DNA of 64,000 bases from an uncultured Pseudomonadales bacterium (GCA_958296165.1 OY282447.1:2914001-2978000), one strand, 5' to 3'; shown: positions 26,729-36,194, counted from the stretch's first letter. The notes: generated from the letters alone by a model not told the origin. A program made the numbers and translations.

Positions 26729-27835
26729 TCAGTCGCCGCCGCGGCCCCCCTGCGGGCACACCGGCGGCGCTTCGTAGTCCAAGTTCAACAGCCGAAAGTA
26801 GTTCTGCCCCAGCGCGATGTTGCGGAACGCCTCGTCGTTCAAATGCCGATGGATGCGGCCGGTTACTTCGAGCTCCTCCCTGTACACGTCGAAGTTCTTG
26901 CCGGCGGAGGCAACGAAATCGGTGCCGGGCAGGAACCGCTCCGAATAGGCGTTGATGAACGCGACGTAGAGCGGGCGGCTGGCCGGGTCCGACAACACCT
27001 CGTCCTCGATCACTCGCCACGACAGATCGAGCATCAGCTTTGGATAGCGATCCAGCAGCGTCTTCAGCGTCTCGACATGCAGTTCGGGATCCACCACCAC
27101 CAGTTCCCGCGACAGTCCCAAGTGCATCCAGACGATCTTGTTGTCTGGATAGAGCCGCAACACTTCTTCGATCCGCGGCAGGTATTCGGTCATCTGCGCG
27201 TCGTGGCCCAAGTCCGAGTGGATGGCGATGGGGATGTCGCGCTCTCGCAGCACCGCCATAAAGGGCGCCCACTCGGCGATCTGCTCCATAGGCACTGGCG
27301 TGTGGCCGTTGCCGAACAGCGCCTGCTTGACGAGATTGACTTCGCCCATCCAGCGGAACAGGCCCGGAAACTCGGCGTCCAAGATGCCCATGCCGGCCAA
27401 TACGGTGTCTGGTTTGGCGAGATCCGGAAAGGTCATGGAAAGCACCAGACGCACGTTGTCTGGGCGCAGCGCGACGACATTGGCTGCGTTGACGAAGTCG
27501 TTCTTCAGCGTCGGGCGCACCGGCGTGCCGATGCAGTCCAGATAATACGTGCAGGGCGACGAAACCGGCAGCATCTGGCCGATGCCGTAGACGTTGGCGA
27601 ACAGCACTCCGCTGCGTTCAAGGTAGTCCACCACTTCGAGGAACGGCAGCGCTGCGCCGCCGAAGGGGCGAAAGTGCAAATGCGTATCCACCACCGCGGT
27701 GTGTGGCTGCGTGGCTCGGTCGTAGCAGACGGCGGGCTCGCCGGGCAGGAACGTCGCCAAGGTCAGCGGCACCGATTGCGGCACACAGCCGAACAGGCTC
27801 GCAACGGCCGCGGCGACTAGCAGGTTCGTCTTCAT
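26729..27835 (-). CDS. Exported amidohydrolase-like lipoprotein
   Basis: A 368-residue protein with a lipoprotein signal (AAAVASLFGC, cysteine ~17) before an amidohydrolase-like barrel. The N-terminal metal motif is VVDTHLHFRPFGG; later histidines occur in IAIHSDLGHD and VWMHLGLS. Being lipidated, it should act at the periplasmic face of a membrane, unlike its cytoplasmic neighbour. ATG 27835 is chosen because it puts the signal at the N-terminus; the frame extends 48 bp upstream. The substrate is unknown. Confidence 0.78.
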   Translation of the reverse strand: MKTNLLVAAAVASLFGCVPQSVPLTLATFLPGEPAVCYDRATQPHTAVVDTHLHFRPFGGAALPFLEVVDYLERSGVLFANVYGIGQMLPVSSPCTYYLDCIGTPVRPTLKNDFVNAANVVALRPDNVRLVLSMTFPDLAKPDTVLAGMGILDAEFPGLFRWMGEVNLVKQALFGNGHTPVPMEQIAEWAPFMAVLRERDIPIAIHSDLGHDAQMTEYLPRIEEVLRLYPDNKIVWMHLGLSRELVVVDPELHVETLKTLLDRYPKLMLDLSWRVIEDEVLSDPASRPLYVAFINAYSERFLPGTDFVASAGKNFDVYREELEVTGRIHRHLNDEAFRNIALGQNYFRLLNLDYEAPPVCPQGGRGGD

Positions 27836-27876
27836 GGCCCCCGCTAGGCCATTCGGTGCAGCGGTCATGCGTCTCC

Positions 27877-30800
27877 TCACCAAGTGTCGATGTTGCGCCG
27901 CTTCTTGCCCTCCTTGGGCAACGGCGGCGGCACGGCGTCGAAAGCGGCGCTTATCCAGCGGCGCGAGTCGGCTGGGTCGATGACGTCGTCTACCGCAAAC
28001 GACATGCCGGCGTTCAGGGCCTTGCCGCGTTCATAGGCGGCGGCAACCAGCTCGTCGTAGCGGTCGATGCGCTCCTGCGCGTCTTCCATTGCGGCCAGCT
28101 CATTGCGATAGCCGAGCTTCACTTGACCTTCAAGACCCATGCCGCCGAACTCGCCGGTCGGCCAGGCCACGGCGGCGAAGGGTTCCTTGAAGCTGCCGCC
28201 AGCCATGGCTTGCGCACCCAAGCCGTATGCCTTGCGCAGCACCATGGTCACGTGCGGCACGGTGAGATTGGCGCCGGTGACGAACAATCGGCTGCAATGG
28301 CGCACCAACGCCGTCCTCTCCACTTCAGGCCCCACCATCATGCCGGGCGTGTCGCACAGCACCAGCACGGGGATGTCGAAGGCGTCGCACAGTTGCAGAA
28401 AGCGGGCGGCCTTGTCCGAGCCGTCGCTGTCGATGGCGCCGGAGAGATGTTCGGGGTTGTTGGCAACCACGCCGATGGCGCGGCCCTCGATGCGGATGAA
28501 CGCGGTGACCATGCCAAGGCCGAATTTGGGGCGCAGTTCCAGCATCGAGCCGGTGTCTGCCAGCGTGTGGATGACGTCGCGCACCTTGTAGATGCGCAAG
28601 CGGTTCTCCGGCACGATGTTGCGCAGGTGGCGTTGATCGACGCATTCCCACTTCTGCAGACGGCCTTGGAAGTAGGAGAGGTACTGCTTGGCCGCGGCCA
28701 CCGCTTCGGCTTCGTCCTCCACCGCGATGTCCACCACGCCGCTGGCGGTCTGCACGTCGAGCGGGCCGATCTCCTCCGGGCGGAAGACGCCCAGCCCGCC
28801 ACCCTCGATCAGCGCTGGGCCGCCCATGCCGATGTTCGAGTTCTTGGTGGCGATGATGACGTCGCAACAACCCAGCAGCGAGGCATTGCCGGCAAAGCAG
28901 TAGCGCGAGGTGATGCCGACCATCGGCACCAGGCCGGACAGGCGGCCCATGGAAGCGAAGGTGGGCGTGTCCAGCGGCCGGCTTGGGCCGTCGAAACGGC
29001 GTACCGGCTGGGCGACCGGCGCCGGGCGCGGCGCCGGCGCAGGGCCTTGGCGACGCCCGCCGGTGCCAGCGCGACCGCCTCCGCCTTCTGCGAACAACAC
29101 CATCGGAATGCGCCACTTCTCGGCGAGTTCCAGCATGCGGTCGGTCTTCGGATGGTTGATCGCACCTTGGGTGCCAGCCAGTACCGTGTAGTCGTAGGAC
29201 ATTACCACGCAACGCGATGTCCGTTCTCCAAACAGTTGGCCGTTGATGGCGCCGAGGCCGGTCACCATGCCATCGGTGGGGAACTTGCGGATGGTCTCTT
29301 CAAGCGGCAGGCCGGTGCCGGGAGTGAGCGCTAGCTGGCCGTGTTCGGTGAAGGTGCCCTCATCGCACAGGTCGTCTATGTTCTCGCGGGCGGTGCGCTG
29401 TTCCGTGCGGCGTCGCTTGGCCACGGCGTCTGGGCGCGCGGCGTCCAAGGTGACGGCGTGGCGGTCGTGGACCTCGGCCAAATCGGCGCGCACGTGGGCC
29501 AAATCCACCTCTTCGGCAGCGCCCTCGTCGTCCAGCGCAACCTCCTTCTCCTCCACGAAGGCAAGCGCGTGGCCTTCCCAAACGGTATCTCCCGCGGCCA
29601 CGGTGAACTGGCGCAGCGTGCCGCTCACCGGCGCCCTGATCTCGTGCTCCATCTTCATCGCTTCCATCACCAGCAGAAGCGTATCCGCTAGCACGTCCTG
29701 TCCCGGCGTCGCCTCGATGCTCACTACCGTGCCCTGCATCGGCGCGAGCACTGCCGCTTGCCCGGCCGGCGCGACGTCCGGCTGCGCCTGCGCCGCTGGT
29801 TGGCCGTCGGTCTTGCCGTGTTGGAGAACCGCGAGCGGGTCGTTGCTGTCCAGTTTCGCGCCGGCCCGGCCAGCGGCAGCGCCGTCGGCCAAGTCGGCTG
29901 AGAAGTACCTCGATTCACCGTCAGCGCCGTTGGCCTCCTCGACGAGCGCCGCCATGTGGTCATCCACGAAGCGCGTATGCACGGCCGGCGATGCGAGCGC
30001 GCGCCGCATGATGGCTTGCAGGAAGGGGATGTTGGTGCGCACGCCCTCGATGCGGAAGTCGCTCAAAGCGCGGCCGGCCTTGCGAACCGCGGCAACGAAG
30101 GACGCACCGCTGTGAACGATGACCTTGGCCAGCAGCGAGTCGAAGTTGGGGCTGGTGGCGTAACCGGCATAGCCGAAGGTGTCGGTGCGGATGCCCGGCC
30201 CGGTGGGTGGATCGAATGCGGTCAATTGGCCGCCCGCCGGCAAGATCGTGCCGTCCGCAGCCGCCGTTTCCATGTTGACGCGCACCTGCACGGCGTGGCC
30301 GCGCGGCTGCGGCGGCTCGGCTAGCCCGAGCGCATCCAAGCTCTCGCCGCAAGCCATGCGCAGCTGCAACTGCACCAGATCGACGCCGGTGACTTCCTCG
30401 GTCACCGTGTGCTCCACCTGCAAGCGAGCGTTGGCTTCAATGAAGTAGAAACGACCATCGGCGAGCAGGAACTCGAACGTGCCGAGGCTGCGATAGTCGG
30501 CGGCACGCGCCAACCGCAGCGCTGCTTCGGCCATGCCGCTGCGAAGGTGATCGGACAGCGCCGGCGCTGGCGCGACTTCAATCAGCTTCTGATGTCGGCG
30601 CTGGATGGTGCAGTCGCGCTCGCCGAAGTGGCAGTAGCGGCCGGCACCGTCGGCTGCCACTTGGATCTCTATGTGCCGTGCGTCCGCCAGGAACTGCTCC
30701 ACGAAGACATCCGCGACGCCGAAGGCGGCCTGCGCCTCTGAACGTGCCCGCTCGTGCGCCGCGGCGATTTCGTCCTTGCTGCGGACGATGCGCATGCCGC

Positions 30801-31290
30801 GTCCGCCGCCGCCACCGGCCGCCTTGAACAGCATCGCGGCCCCGGCTGGCAAGCTCTCGAAGAAAGCGGTCGCTGCGGCGACATCCACCGTGCTCGAAAG
30901 GCCGGCAACCACCGGCACGTCGTGATCGAGCGCTAGCTGTCGGGCACGCACCTTGTCGCCGAACAATGCCAAGGCGTCCGGGCGTGGGCCGACGAAGTCG
31001 ATTCCAGCCGCTTCGCAACGCGCCGCGAAACCAGCGTTCTCGCTCAGGAATCCATAGCCCGGATGCAGTGCGTCGCAGCCGCTCGTCTGCGCCGCTGCGA
31101 CAATCGCGTCGACGTCCAGGTATGCCGGCGCGCCGCTGCCCTCCAAGGCCACCATCTCGTCCGCCTTGCGCACATGCAGCGAGCGTTCGTCGTCCTTGGA
31201 ATAGACGGCCACCGTGGGAATCTCCAGCTCCGCTGCGGCGCGAGCGATGCGGATGGCGATCTCGCCACGATTGGCAATCAGCAGTTTCAC
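27877..31290 (-). CDS. Single-chain biotin-dependent acyl-CoA carboxylase (BC-BCCP-CT fusion)
   Basis: One 1137-residue polypeptide holds all three parts of a biotin carboxylase system. Biotin carboxylase (about 1-450) begins KLLIANRGEIAIRIARAAAE and has the glycine loop KAAGGGGGRGMRIV. The biotin carrier domain has EAMKMEHE with the biotinylated lysine at 546. A carboxyltransferase (about 640-1120) has DTPTFASMGRLSGLVPMVGI and RIEGRAIGVVANNPEHLSGAI. This order matches single-chain long-chain acyl-CoA carboxylases known from mycobacteria. GTG 31290 is the start. It heads the minus-strand operon; the acyl-CoA substrate is unknown. Confidence 0.9.
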   Translation of the reverse strand: MKLLIANRGEIAIRIARAAAELEIPTVAVYSKDDERSLHVRKADEMVALEGSGAPAYLDVDAIVAAAQTSGCDALHPGYGFLSENAGFAARCEAAGIDFVGPRPDALALFGDKVRARQLALDHDVPVVAGLSSTVDVAAATAFFESLPAGAAMLFKAAGGGGGRGMRIVRSKDEIAAAHERARSEAQAAFGVADVFVEQFLADARHIEIQVAADGAGRYCHFGERDCTIQRRHQKLIEVAPAPALSDHLRSGMAEAALRLARAADYRSLGTFEFLLADGRFYFIEANARLQVEHTVTEEVTGVDLVQLQLRMACGESLDALGLAEPPQPRGHAVQVRVNMETAAADGTILPAGGQLTAFDPPTGPGIRTDTFGYAGYATSPNFDSLLAKVIVHSGASFVAAVRKAGRALSDFRIEGVRTNIPFLQAIMRRALASPAVHTRFVDDHMAALVEEANGADGESRYFSADLADGAAAGRAGAKLDSNDPLAVLQHGKTDGQPAAQAQPDVAPAGQAAVLAPMQGTVVSIEATPGQDVLADTLLLVMEAMKMEHEIRAPVSGTLRQFTVAAGDTVWEGHALAFVEEKEVALDDEGAAEEVDLAHVRADLAEVHDRHAVTLDAARPDAVAKRRRTEQRTARENIDDLCDEGTFTEHGQLALTPGTGLPLEETIRKFPTDGMVTGLGAINGQLFGERTSRCVVMSYDYTVLAGTQGAINHPKTDRMLELAEKWRIPMVLFAEGGGGRAGTGGRRQGPAPAPRPAPVAQPVRRFDGPSRPLDTPTFASMGRLSGLVPMVGITSRYCFAGNASLLGCCDVIIATKNSNIGMGGPALIEGGGLGVFRPEEIGPLDVQTASGVVDIAVEDEAEAVAAAKQYLSYFQGRLQKWECVDQRHLRNIVPENRLRIYKVRDVIHTLADTGSMLELRPKFGLGMVTAFIRIEGRAIGVVANNPEHLSGAIDSDGSDKAARFLQLCDAFDIPVLVLCDTPGMMVGPEVERTALVRHCSRLFVTGANLTVPHVTMVLRKAYGLGAQAMAGGSFKEPFAAVAWPTGEFGGMGLEGQVKLGYRNELAAMEDAQERIDRYDELVAAAYERGKALNAGMSFAVDDVIDPADSRRWISAAFDAVPPPLPKEGKKRRNIDTW

Positions 31291-31401
31291 GTTCGACCCG
31301 GTTTCCAAACCAAGCCGCGTAACATACCGCGTCCAGTCGCCGAGCGGTAATCCGAAGCGTCGGCCAATGGATGCAACTTGGCGAAACAAACGGAGGGGAA
31401 G

Positions 31402-32187
31402 ATGGATATCGAGAATGGCGTTGCGATCGTCACCGGATCGTCGTCTGGCGTCGGCGCGGCGTGCGCCCGGCAGTTGGCGGAGCGCGGCTGTCATGTCGCC
31501 ATCAACTACGCGCATAACGAGGAAGGCGCTCGCGCCACGGCGGCTGCCTGTGTCGAGTTCGGCGTGGAAACGGTGGTGGTGAAGGCGAACGTGGCCAATG
31601 ACGACGAATGCTGTGCGCTGGCGCAAGCGGCGCTGGAAAAGTGGGGTCGCGTCGATGCCTTGGTGAACAATGCCGGCACCACGAAGTTCAATCCCCACCA
31701 CGAGTTGGACGGTTTGAGCAAGCAGGATTTCCTGGACATCTACGCCGTCAACACGGTTGGCGCCTATCAGATGACGCGAGCGGTAGCGGCGGCGATGCAG
31801 CGTGGCGGCCGCGGCAGCATCGTCAACGTCGCCTCCATCGCCGCGGTCACCGGCGTCGGCAGTTCCATCGCCTATGCGGCCTCGAAGGGGGCGATGATTA
31901 CGCTCACGCTGTCGCTGGCCCGTGCTCTGGGGCCGGAGATTCGCGTCAACGCCGTCTGTCCCGGCTTCATTCAAGGCGATTGGCTCGAACAGGGCCTCGG
32001 CAAGGAGCGCTACGACGCCGCCAAGGCTGCCTTGGAGGCCGCTTCGCCGCTGCGGCTGACCACCACGCCGGATACGGTTGCCGAAGCCATCCTGTACTTC
32101 GTCGCCGGCGCGGATGTAATTACGGGCGAAACGCTGATTCTCGATGGCGGCAACCATCTGAATACCGCGCCGCTTGCGAGGCGGTAG
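31402..32187 (+). CDS. Short-chain dehydrogenase/reductase (SDR)
   Basis: A 261-residue Rossmann enzyme of the classical SDR type: VAIVTGSSSGVGAACARQLA (cofactor loop), NNAG, catalytic Ser in VASIAAV, YxxxK in YAASKGA, and VCPGFIQGDWL. The EGARA segment after strand 2 does not clearly decide NAD or NADP. ATG 31402 has a GGAGGGG ribosome site 6-9 bp upstream; a TTG at 31378 is less likely. It is divergent from the carboxylase gene with ~110 bp between, where any shared promoter would lie. The substrate is unknown; a 3-oxoacyl or hydroxyacyl compound would fit. Confidence 0.9.
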   Translation: MDIENGVAIVTGSSSGVGAACARQLAERGCHVAINYAHNEEGARATAAACVEFGVETVVVKANVANDDECCALAQAALEKWGRVDALVNNAGTTKFNPHHELDGLSKQDFLDIYAVNTVGAYQMTRAVAAAMQRGGRGSIVNVASIAAVTGVGSSIAYAASKGAMITLTLSLARALGPEIRVNAVCPGFIQGDWLEQGLGKERYDAAKAALEAASPLRLTTTPDTVAEAILYFVAGADVITGETLILDGGNHLNTAPLARR

Positions 32188-32193
32188 CGGGGG

Positions 32194-32213
32194 TGCCTGG
32201 GCCCCTTCAGGCA
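32194..32213. terminator. Hairpin between convergent SDR and phoR
   Basis: TGCCTG and CAGGCA pair around an 8-nt loop in the 31-bp gap between two convergent genes. No T-run is obvious on either side, so a factor-independent terminator is only tentative. Confidence 0.35.
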
Positions 32214-32218
32214 GGAGC

Positions 32219-33577
32219 TCAGCGCCCGGGCGAGCGCAGGATGGGCGGCAGCGACCTCCACCTACTCGCGGCGATGGCCGGCTGCGACGGCGCATCGCCG
32301 CTCGGCAGGTCGAAGAAAAACAGGCTGCCGACGCCCAACTCGCTCTCCACCTGCAACCTCGTGCCGTGCCGACGCAGGATGTGCTTGACGATGGCGAGCC
32401 CCAAGCCGGTGCCGCCGCGCACTCGACTCTTCGCCACGTCGACGCGAAAGAATCGCTCGGTGAGACGGGAGATGTGCTCTTGGGGAATCCCTAGGCCATA
32501 GTCCTCCACCTCGAAGCGCGGCCCGCTCTCGCCTTGTCTCCAGCGCACCATCACTCGGCCGCCGTCCGGGCTGTAGCGAATGGCGTTGGCGATCAGGTTG
32601 AAGAAGGCGCTGTGCAGTTCCGCCGCCACTGCCCGCGCGGCGATGGTCGTGTCGGCCTGCAGCACGATTTCGTGCTCGGGCCTGGCTAGCTGGCGAGCCT
32701 CGTTGACGACCGACTCCAGCATCGCCGCGGCGTTCACGTCCTCCATGTCGCCGGGCCCCGGCATGGGCGAAGATTCCAGCCGCGTCAGCGTCAGCAAGTC
32801 CTCCACCAACGCCTTCATGCGATTCGCTGGCGAGCTTAGCCGGCCGAGCAGCGTGCGCAGCATGTCCTCGTCGATGTCGTCGTCCTCCAGCGCTTCGAGG
32901 TAGCCGATGATGACCGTGAGCGGCGTGCGCAATTCGTGCGATACGTTGGCGATGAAGTCCTGGCGCATGGTCAGCAAGCGATCCAGCATGGTTACGTCGC
33001 GGATGAGGACGATCGAGCGGTTTTCGTCCACCGAGAGGTAGCGCAGCTCCAAGCGCCGCGACTCGTCCACCGGCGATGCCACCTCGACGATGCCGTCCTC
33101 GACGTCACCACGCACCAAGGACGCGATTGAAGGGTCGCGCAGCAGGTCCGGAAACTTGCGGCGCCGGTCGCGGCGGGCAATGCCCAACAGGCTGCGCGCG
33201 CCTTGGTTGACGGCCTCGATGGCGCCGCCACGCTGCAACACGATCCAGCCGTCTGGCATCGAGTCCAGTGTGCCGAGCAGCCAGCGCAGTTCGGTCACGA
33301 GGCGCGCGGTGCGTCGCCGCGACCGGTGCAGGGAAGCCGACAGACCGGCTGCGGTGTCGCGCCACGACGACAATCCCAGGCGCGGCGATCGCAGCGGGGC
33401 GTGCGCCCAACGCCGAAAGGCGCGGGCATCGCCGATGCCCCAGATTGCCCAGACGGTCAGACCGGCCACTGCGCCCCAAGCCGTGCTGCCGGTCGGCACG
33501 CCGACAGCCAGCGCTGCCGCTAGGCACGCGGTAAGTCGCGCAGCCGCGGCGCGGCGATTGACCGAGCGTATGTTCAT
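32219..33577 (-). CDS. phoR: Phosphate regulon sensor histidine kinase PhoR
   Basis: A 452-residue kinase with two N-terminal membrane helices, a PAS-like region (about 105-195), the HisKA motif NVSHELRTPLTVIIGYLEAL with the phospho-histidine, and an ATPase domain with N-box LIANAIRYSPDGG and the G-boxes EDYGLGIP and GGTGLGLAIVK. It should activate PhoB in low phosphate. ATG 33577 is used. It lies 28 bp downstream of phoB in one operon. No pst genes are adjacent. Confidence 0.92.
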   Translation of the reverse strand: MNIRSVNRRAAAARLTACLAAALAVGVPTGSTAWGAVAGLTVWAIWGIGDARAFRRWAHAPLRSPRLGLSSWRDTAAGLSASLHRSRRRTARLVTELRWLLGTLDSMPDGWIVLQRGGAIEAVNQGARSLLGIARRDRRRKFPDLLRDPSIASLVRGDVEDGIVEVASPVDESRRLELRYLSVDENRSIVLIRDVTMLDRLLTMRQDFIANVSHELRTPLTVIIGYLEALEDDDIDEDMLRTLLGRLSSPANRMKALVEDLLTLTRLESSPMPGPGDMEDVNAAAMLESVVNEARQLARPEHEIVLQADTTIAARAVAAELHSAFFNLIANAIRYSPDGGRVMVRWRQGESGPRFEVEDYGLGIPQEHISRLTERFFRVDVAKSRVRGGTGLGLAIVKHILRRHGTRLQVESELGVGSLFFFDLPSGDAPSQPAIAASRWRSLPPILRSPGR

Positions 33578-33605
33578 GCGGCGAGTCTAACGCCGCGCTG
33601 CGGCC

Positions 33606-34304
33606 TCAGCCGGCGGCCAACTGCCGCGACAGCCGATAGCCGACGCCGCGCACCGTCTCGACCGCTTCCCCCATGCCGTAGGGCGAAAGCGCCTTGCGCA
33701 GCCGCAGCACGTGTACGTCGACGGTGCGTTCCTCGACGTAGACGTTGCGGCCCCAAACACGATCCAATAGTTGTGCGCGATCGAAGGCGCGGTCGGGATG
33801 GCGCATCAGCAGCTCGAGCAGGCGGAAGTCGGTAGGGCCGATGTGGATACGCTCTTCGCCCACCTTCACATGGCCGCCGCGCGTGTCGAGCGCCAGACGG
33901 CCATGGGCGATTACGCCGTCGTCCGGTTCGCCGCTGCGTCGCAACAGCGCTTTGATGCGGGCGATCAGCTCGCGCGGCGAGAACGGCTTGGTGACGTAGT
34001 CGTCGATGCCAGCGTCGAAGCTCCTGAGCTTGTCCGATTCCTCGCCGCGGGCGGTCAGCATCAGCAGCGGCAGTTCCGCGGTGAGCGCATCCCCGCGTAG
34101 CCGACGGGCGAGTTCGACTCCGCTCATGCCGGGCAGCATCCAATCGATGATGACTAGGTTGGGCAGTGGGCCGTCGAGTATCTGCACAGCTTGTTCGGCC
34201 GTCTCCGCCGACCGCACGCGAAATCCCGCCCGTTGCAGCGAGAACGTGAGCATCTCGCGGATGTCTGTTTCGTCTTCGACCAGCAACACGCTGTTGGATG
34301 GCAT
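33606..34304 (-). CDS. phoB: Phosphate regulon response regulator PhoB
   Basis: A 232-residue OmpR-type regulator. The receiver domain has acidic residues EDE, the phospho-aspartate in VIIDWMLPGMSG and the lysine in VTKPFSPRELIARI. The C-terminal winged helix includes RAFDRAQLLDRVWGRNVYVEERTVDVHVLRLRK. ATG 34304 gives PhoB length; an upstream start at 34328 is less likely. A Pho-box-like site lies about 45 bp upstream, consistent with autoregulation. It is cotranscribed with phoR. Confidence 0.94.
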   Translation of the reverse strand: MPSNSVLLVEDETDIREMLTFSLQRAGFRVRSAETAEQAVQILDGPLPNLVIIDWMLPGMSGVELARRLRGDALTAELPLLMLTARGEESDKLRSFDAGIDDYVTKPFSPRELIARIKALLRRSGEPDDGVIAHGRLALDTRGGHVKVGEERIHIGPTDFRLLELLMRHPDRAFDRAQLLDRVWGRNVYVEERTVDVHVLRLRKALSPYGMGEAVETVRGVGYRLSRQLAAG

Positions 34305-34348
34305 GACCGCCCTCGCCGTTCGAGCCAACGCTACCGTAGGTGCGCATT

Positions 34349-34366
34349 ATGACAGTTTGATGATTC
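34349..34366 (-). promoter_or_regulatory. Probable Pho box upstream of phoB
   Basis: On the minus strand the site reads GAATCATCAAACTGTCAT: one perfect CTGTCAT half and one 4/7 half at the correct 11-bp period. It lies 45-62 bp before the phoB start. In E. coli such boxes replace the -35 element; TACGGT about 10 bp downstream could serve as a weak -10. Confidence 0.5.
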
Positions 34367-34489
34367 CGCCGAGCTGCGCTTTACTGTTCGCTTGAGAGGT
34401 CGGCCGGGCGCACGTTAGGCGCCGCCGCAGTCGAGCGGAGCCCAAATGGGCGGCTTGGGTCGGTCGACGAAACGCGATGGAGGATTCAC

Positions 34490-35179
34490 ATGGCTCAACG
34501 ACAACTGCGCGCCGCCGATGGCTACGCGTTCGGCACCTACGAGGCGCTGCCGGATGACGAGCCGAAGGCCGGCGTTGTGGTCATTCAGGAAATCTTCGGC
34601 GTCAACGCGCACATCCGCGAAGTCGCCGACAGTTACGCCGCGCTAGGCTACGCCGCGCTTGCACCGGCGCTGTTCGATCGCGCGGAGCGCGATGTGGAGC
34701 TCGGCTACGACGCAAGCGGCATGGCGCGCGGCCGGTCACTCGCCTTCAACGGCTTGGCCGTGGAAGACACGCTGCGCGACTTGCAGGCAACGGTGGAGGA
34801 AGCGGCAAAGTACGGCGCCGTCGCCGCGGTCGGCTATTGCTACGGCGGCTTGATGGCCTATCTTGCCGCATGCCGGCTCGAAGGCATCGCCTGCGCGTCC
34901 GCCTACTACGGCGGCGGCATCGCTGCAGAGGCCACCAAGGGCGGGGCCGAGACCACGCCCAAAACCCCCACCATCATGCACTTCGGCGCTTTGGACGCGC
35001 ACATCCCGCTCGCCGACGTGGAGCGAATCAGGGCCGCTCTGCCCGACGTAGACGTATACGTCTACGACGCGGACCACGGCTTCAACTGCGACCACCGCGG
35101 CAGCTATCACGCCCCCTCGGCAGCTTTGGCGCGGCAACGAACCGTGGACTTTTTCCGGCTGCACATCGGCGGCACATAG
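34490..35179 (+). CDS. Dienelactone hydrolase family protein
   Basis: A 229-residue alpha/beta hydrolase. The nucleophile is cysteine in GYCYGG, as in dienelactone hydrolase, with the acid in ALDAHIPLADV and the histidine in DADHGFNCDHRGSYH. The N-terminus AGVVVIQEIFGVNAHIREVAD contains the family's conserved EIFG. It could hydrolyse cyclic lactones from aromatic breakdown or another ester; no chlorocatechol pathway genes are nearby. GGAGG precedes ATG 34490. It stands alone between phoB (divergent) and the TonB cluster. Confidence 0.88.
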   Translation: MAQRQLRAADGYAFGTYEALPDDEPKAGVVVIQEIFGVNAHIREVADSYAALGYAALAPALFDRAERDVELGYDASGMARGRSLAFNGLAVEDTLRDLQATVEEAAKYGAVAAVGYCYGGLMAYLAACRLEGIACASAYYGGGIAAEATKGGAETTPKTPTIMHFGALDAHIPLADVERIRAALPDVDVYVYDADHGFNCDHRGSYHAPSAALARQRTVDFFRLHIGGT

Positions 35180-35237
35180 GCTGAGTACACGCTGCGCGTA
35201 CAGCACGAGCGGAGGCGAAAAAGGCGTGTTTTCCGTG

Positions 35238-35266
35238 TTGACAACGCCAAAACGGTTGTTGATGCT
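35238..35266 (+). promoter_or_regulatory. Candidate sigma-70 promoter of the TonB cluster
   Basis: A perfect TTGACA (35238-35243) is followed after 17 bp by GATGCT (35261-35266), a 3/6 match to the -10 consensus. It lies in the 236-bp gap between the hydrolase gene and the DUF3450 start and is the best promoter candidate for the operon running to about 42 kb. No Fur-type site was seen in the gap. Confidence 0.4.
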
Positions 35267-35415
35267 TCGGCCACTGAGTACGGGGGGCGGGATTTCCTCA
35301 ATGTCTCGATCAACAACGCATCCGCTCGCAGGAGTGGAATCTTGTGAGCGCCTCGTTACTTGAGCCGCGGCAAACGAACGTCAATCTGGAGTTAAGGGGT
35401 CAGCAGGTAAAGGCT

Positions 35416-36192
35416 ATGACACAAGCAAGGAAGGGGCCCCGCGGCCTCAGAGCAATGGCAGTCGTGGGGCTAGCGGGCTTGCTCGCCGCAGGTGCCCAGG
35501 CAGCCACGCTACCGGACATCTTCGCCGTGGCGGAACGCCTCAACCAGCAGGCGAAGGAATCGCAAGCCAAGGTAGACGCGCTCACGGAAGAGACGAACGA
35601 CCTCTACAGCGAGTACAAGAACGTGCTCAAAGTGATCGAGGGCCTGCGCGTCTATAACCGGCAACTGCAACGTCAGATCGACGCGCAGGAGCAGGAGATG
35701 TCGGAGATCTCAGGCAACATGGACAAGATCACCGAGGTGCAGCGCCAGATCACGCCGCTCATGGATCGCATGGTGACGAGCTTGGAGCAATTCGTCGAGA
35801 ACGACTTGCCGTTTAGGGTCGACGAGCGACGCGACCGCGTCGATCGGCTGCGGCAAATTCTCGACCGTGCGGACGTGGCGGTGTCCGAGCAGTTCAGCCA
35901 AGTGCTCAACGCCTTCCAGATCGAGAACGACTACGGGCGCACCATCGACGCCTACAGCGGCAAGATCCAAGTCGACGGTCACGAGCGCGTGGCAGACATC
36001 CTCTTGATCGGCCGCGTGGCGCTGGTGTACCAGACGAGCGATGGCGAGGAGACGGGCCACTGGAACAAGAGCGCCGGACGCTGGGAAGTGCTGGACGACA
36101 GATATCAGGCGTCGGTGCGCAACGGCATACGCATGGCCCGCAAGCAGGCGACGCTGAATCTTCTGCCCATGCCGGTCGCGCTGGAGGACTAG
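35416..36192 (+). CDS. DUF3450 family periplasmic coiled-coil protein
   Basis: A 258-residue exported protein: a signal peptide ending at AGAQA, a long charged coiled coil (about 35-165, including EYKNVLKVIEGLRVYNRQLQRQI-type heptads), then a compact C-terminal domain with YQTSDGEETGHWNKSAGRWEVLDDRY. This is the DUF3450 layout, a family that regularly precedes TtpC/ExbB/ExbD/TonB genes in marine gammaproteobacteria. It may tune energy transfer in the periplasm. ATG 35416 gives a proper signal; a GTG at 35344 would bury it. It is followed 2 bp later by ttpC. Confidence 0.85.
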   Translation: MTQARKGPRGLRAMAVVGLAGLLAAGAQAATLPDIFAVAERLNQQAKESQAKVDALTEETNDLYSEYKNVLKVIEGLRVYNRQLQRQIDAQEQEMSEISGNMDKITEVQRQITPLMDRMVTSLEQFVENDLPFRVDERRDRVDRLRQILDRADVAVSEQFSQVLNAFQIENDYGRTIDAYSGKIQVDGHERVADILLIGRVALVYQTSDGEETGHWNKSAGRWEVLDDRYQASVRNGIRMARKQATLNLLPMPVALED

Positions 36193-36194
36193 CC

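Noticed and set aside
31291-32295. N-terminal extension of the carboxylase opposite the SDR gene
   Set aside because: The extra ~335 residues match no carboxylase domain and are antisense to an SDR with clear motifs; GTG 31290 begins at the conserved KLLIANRGE.
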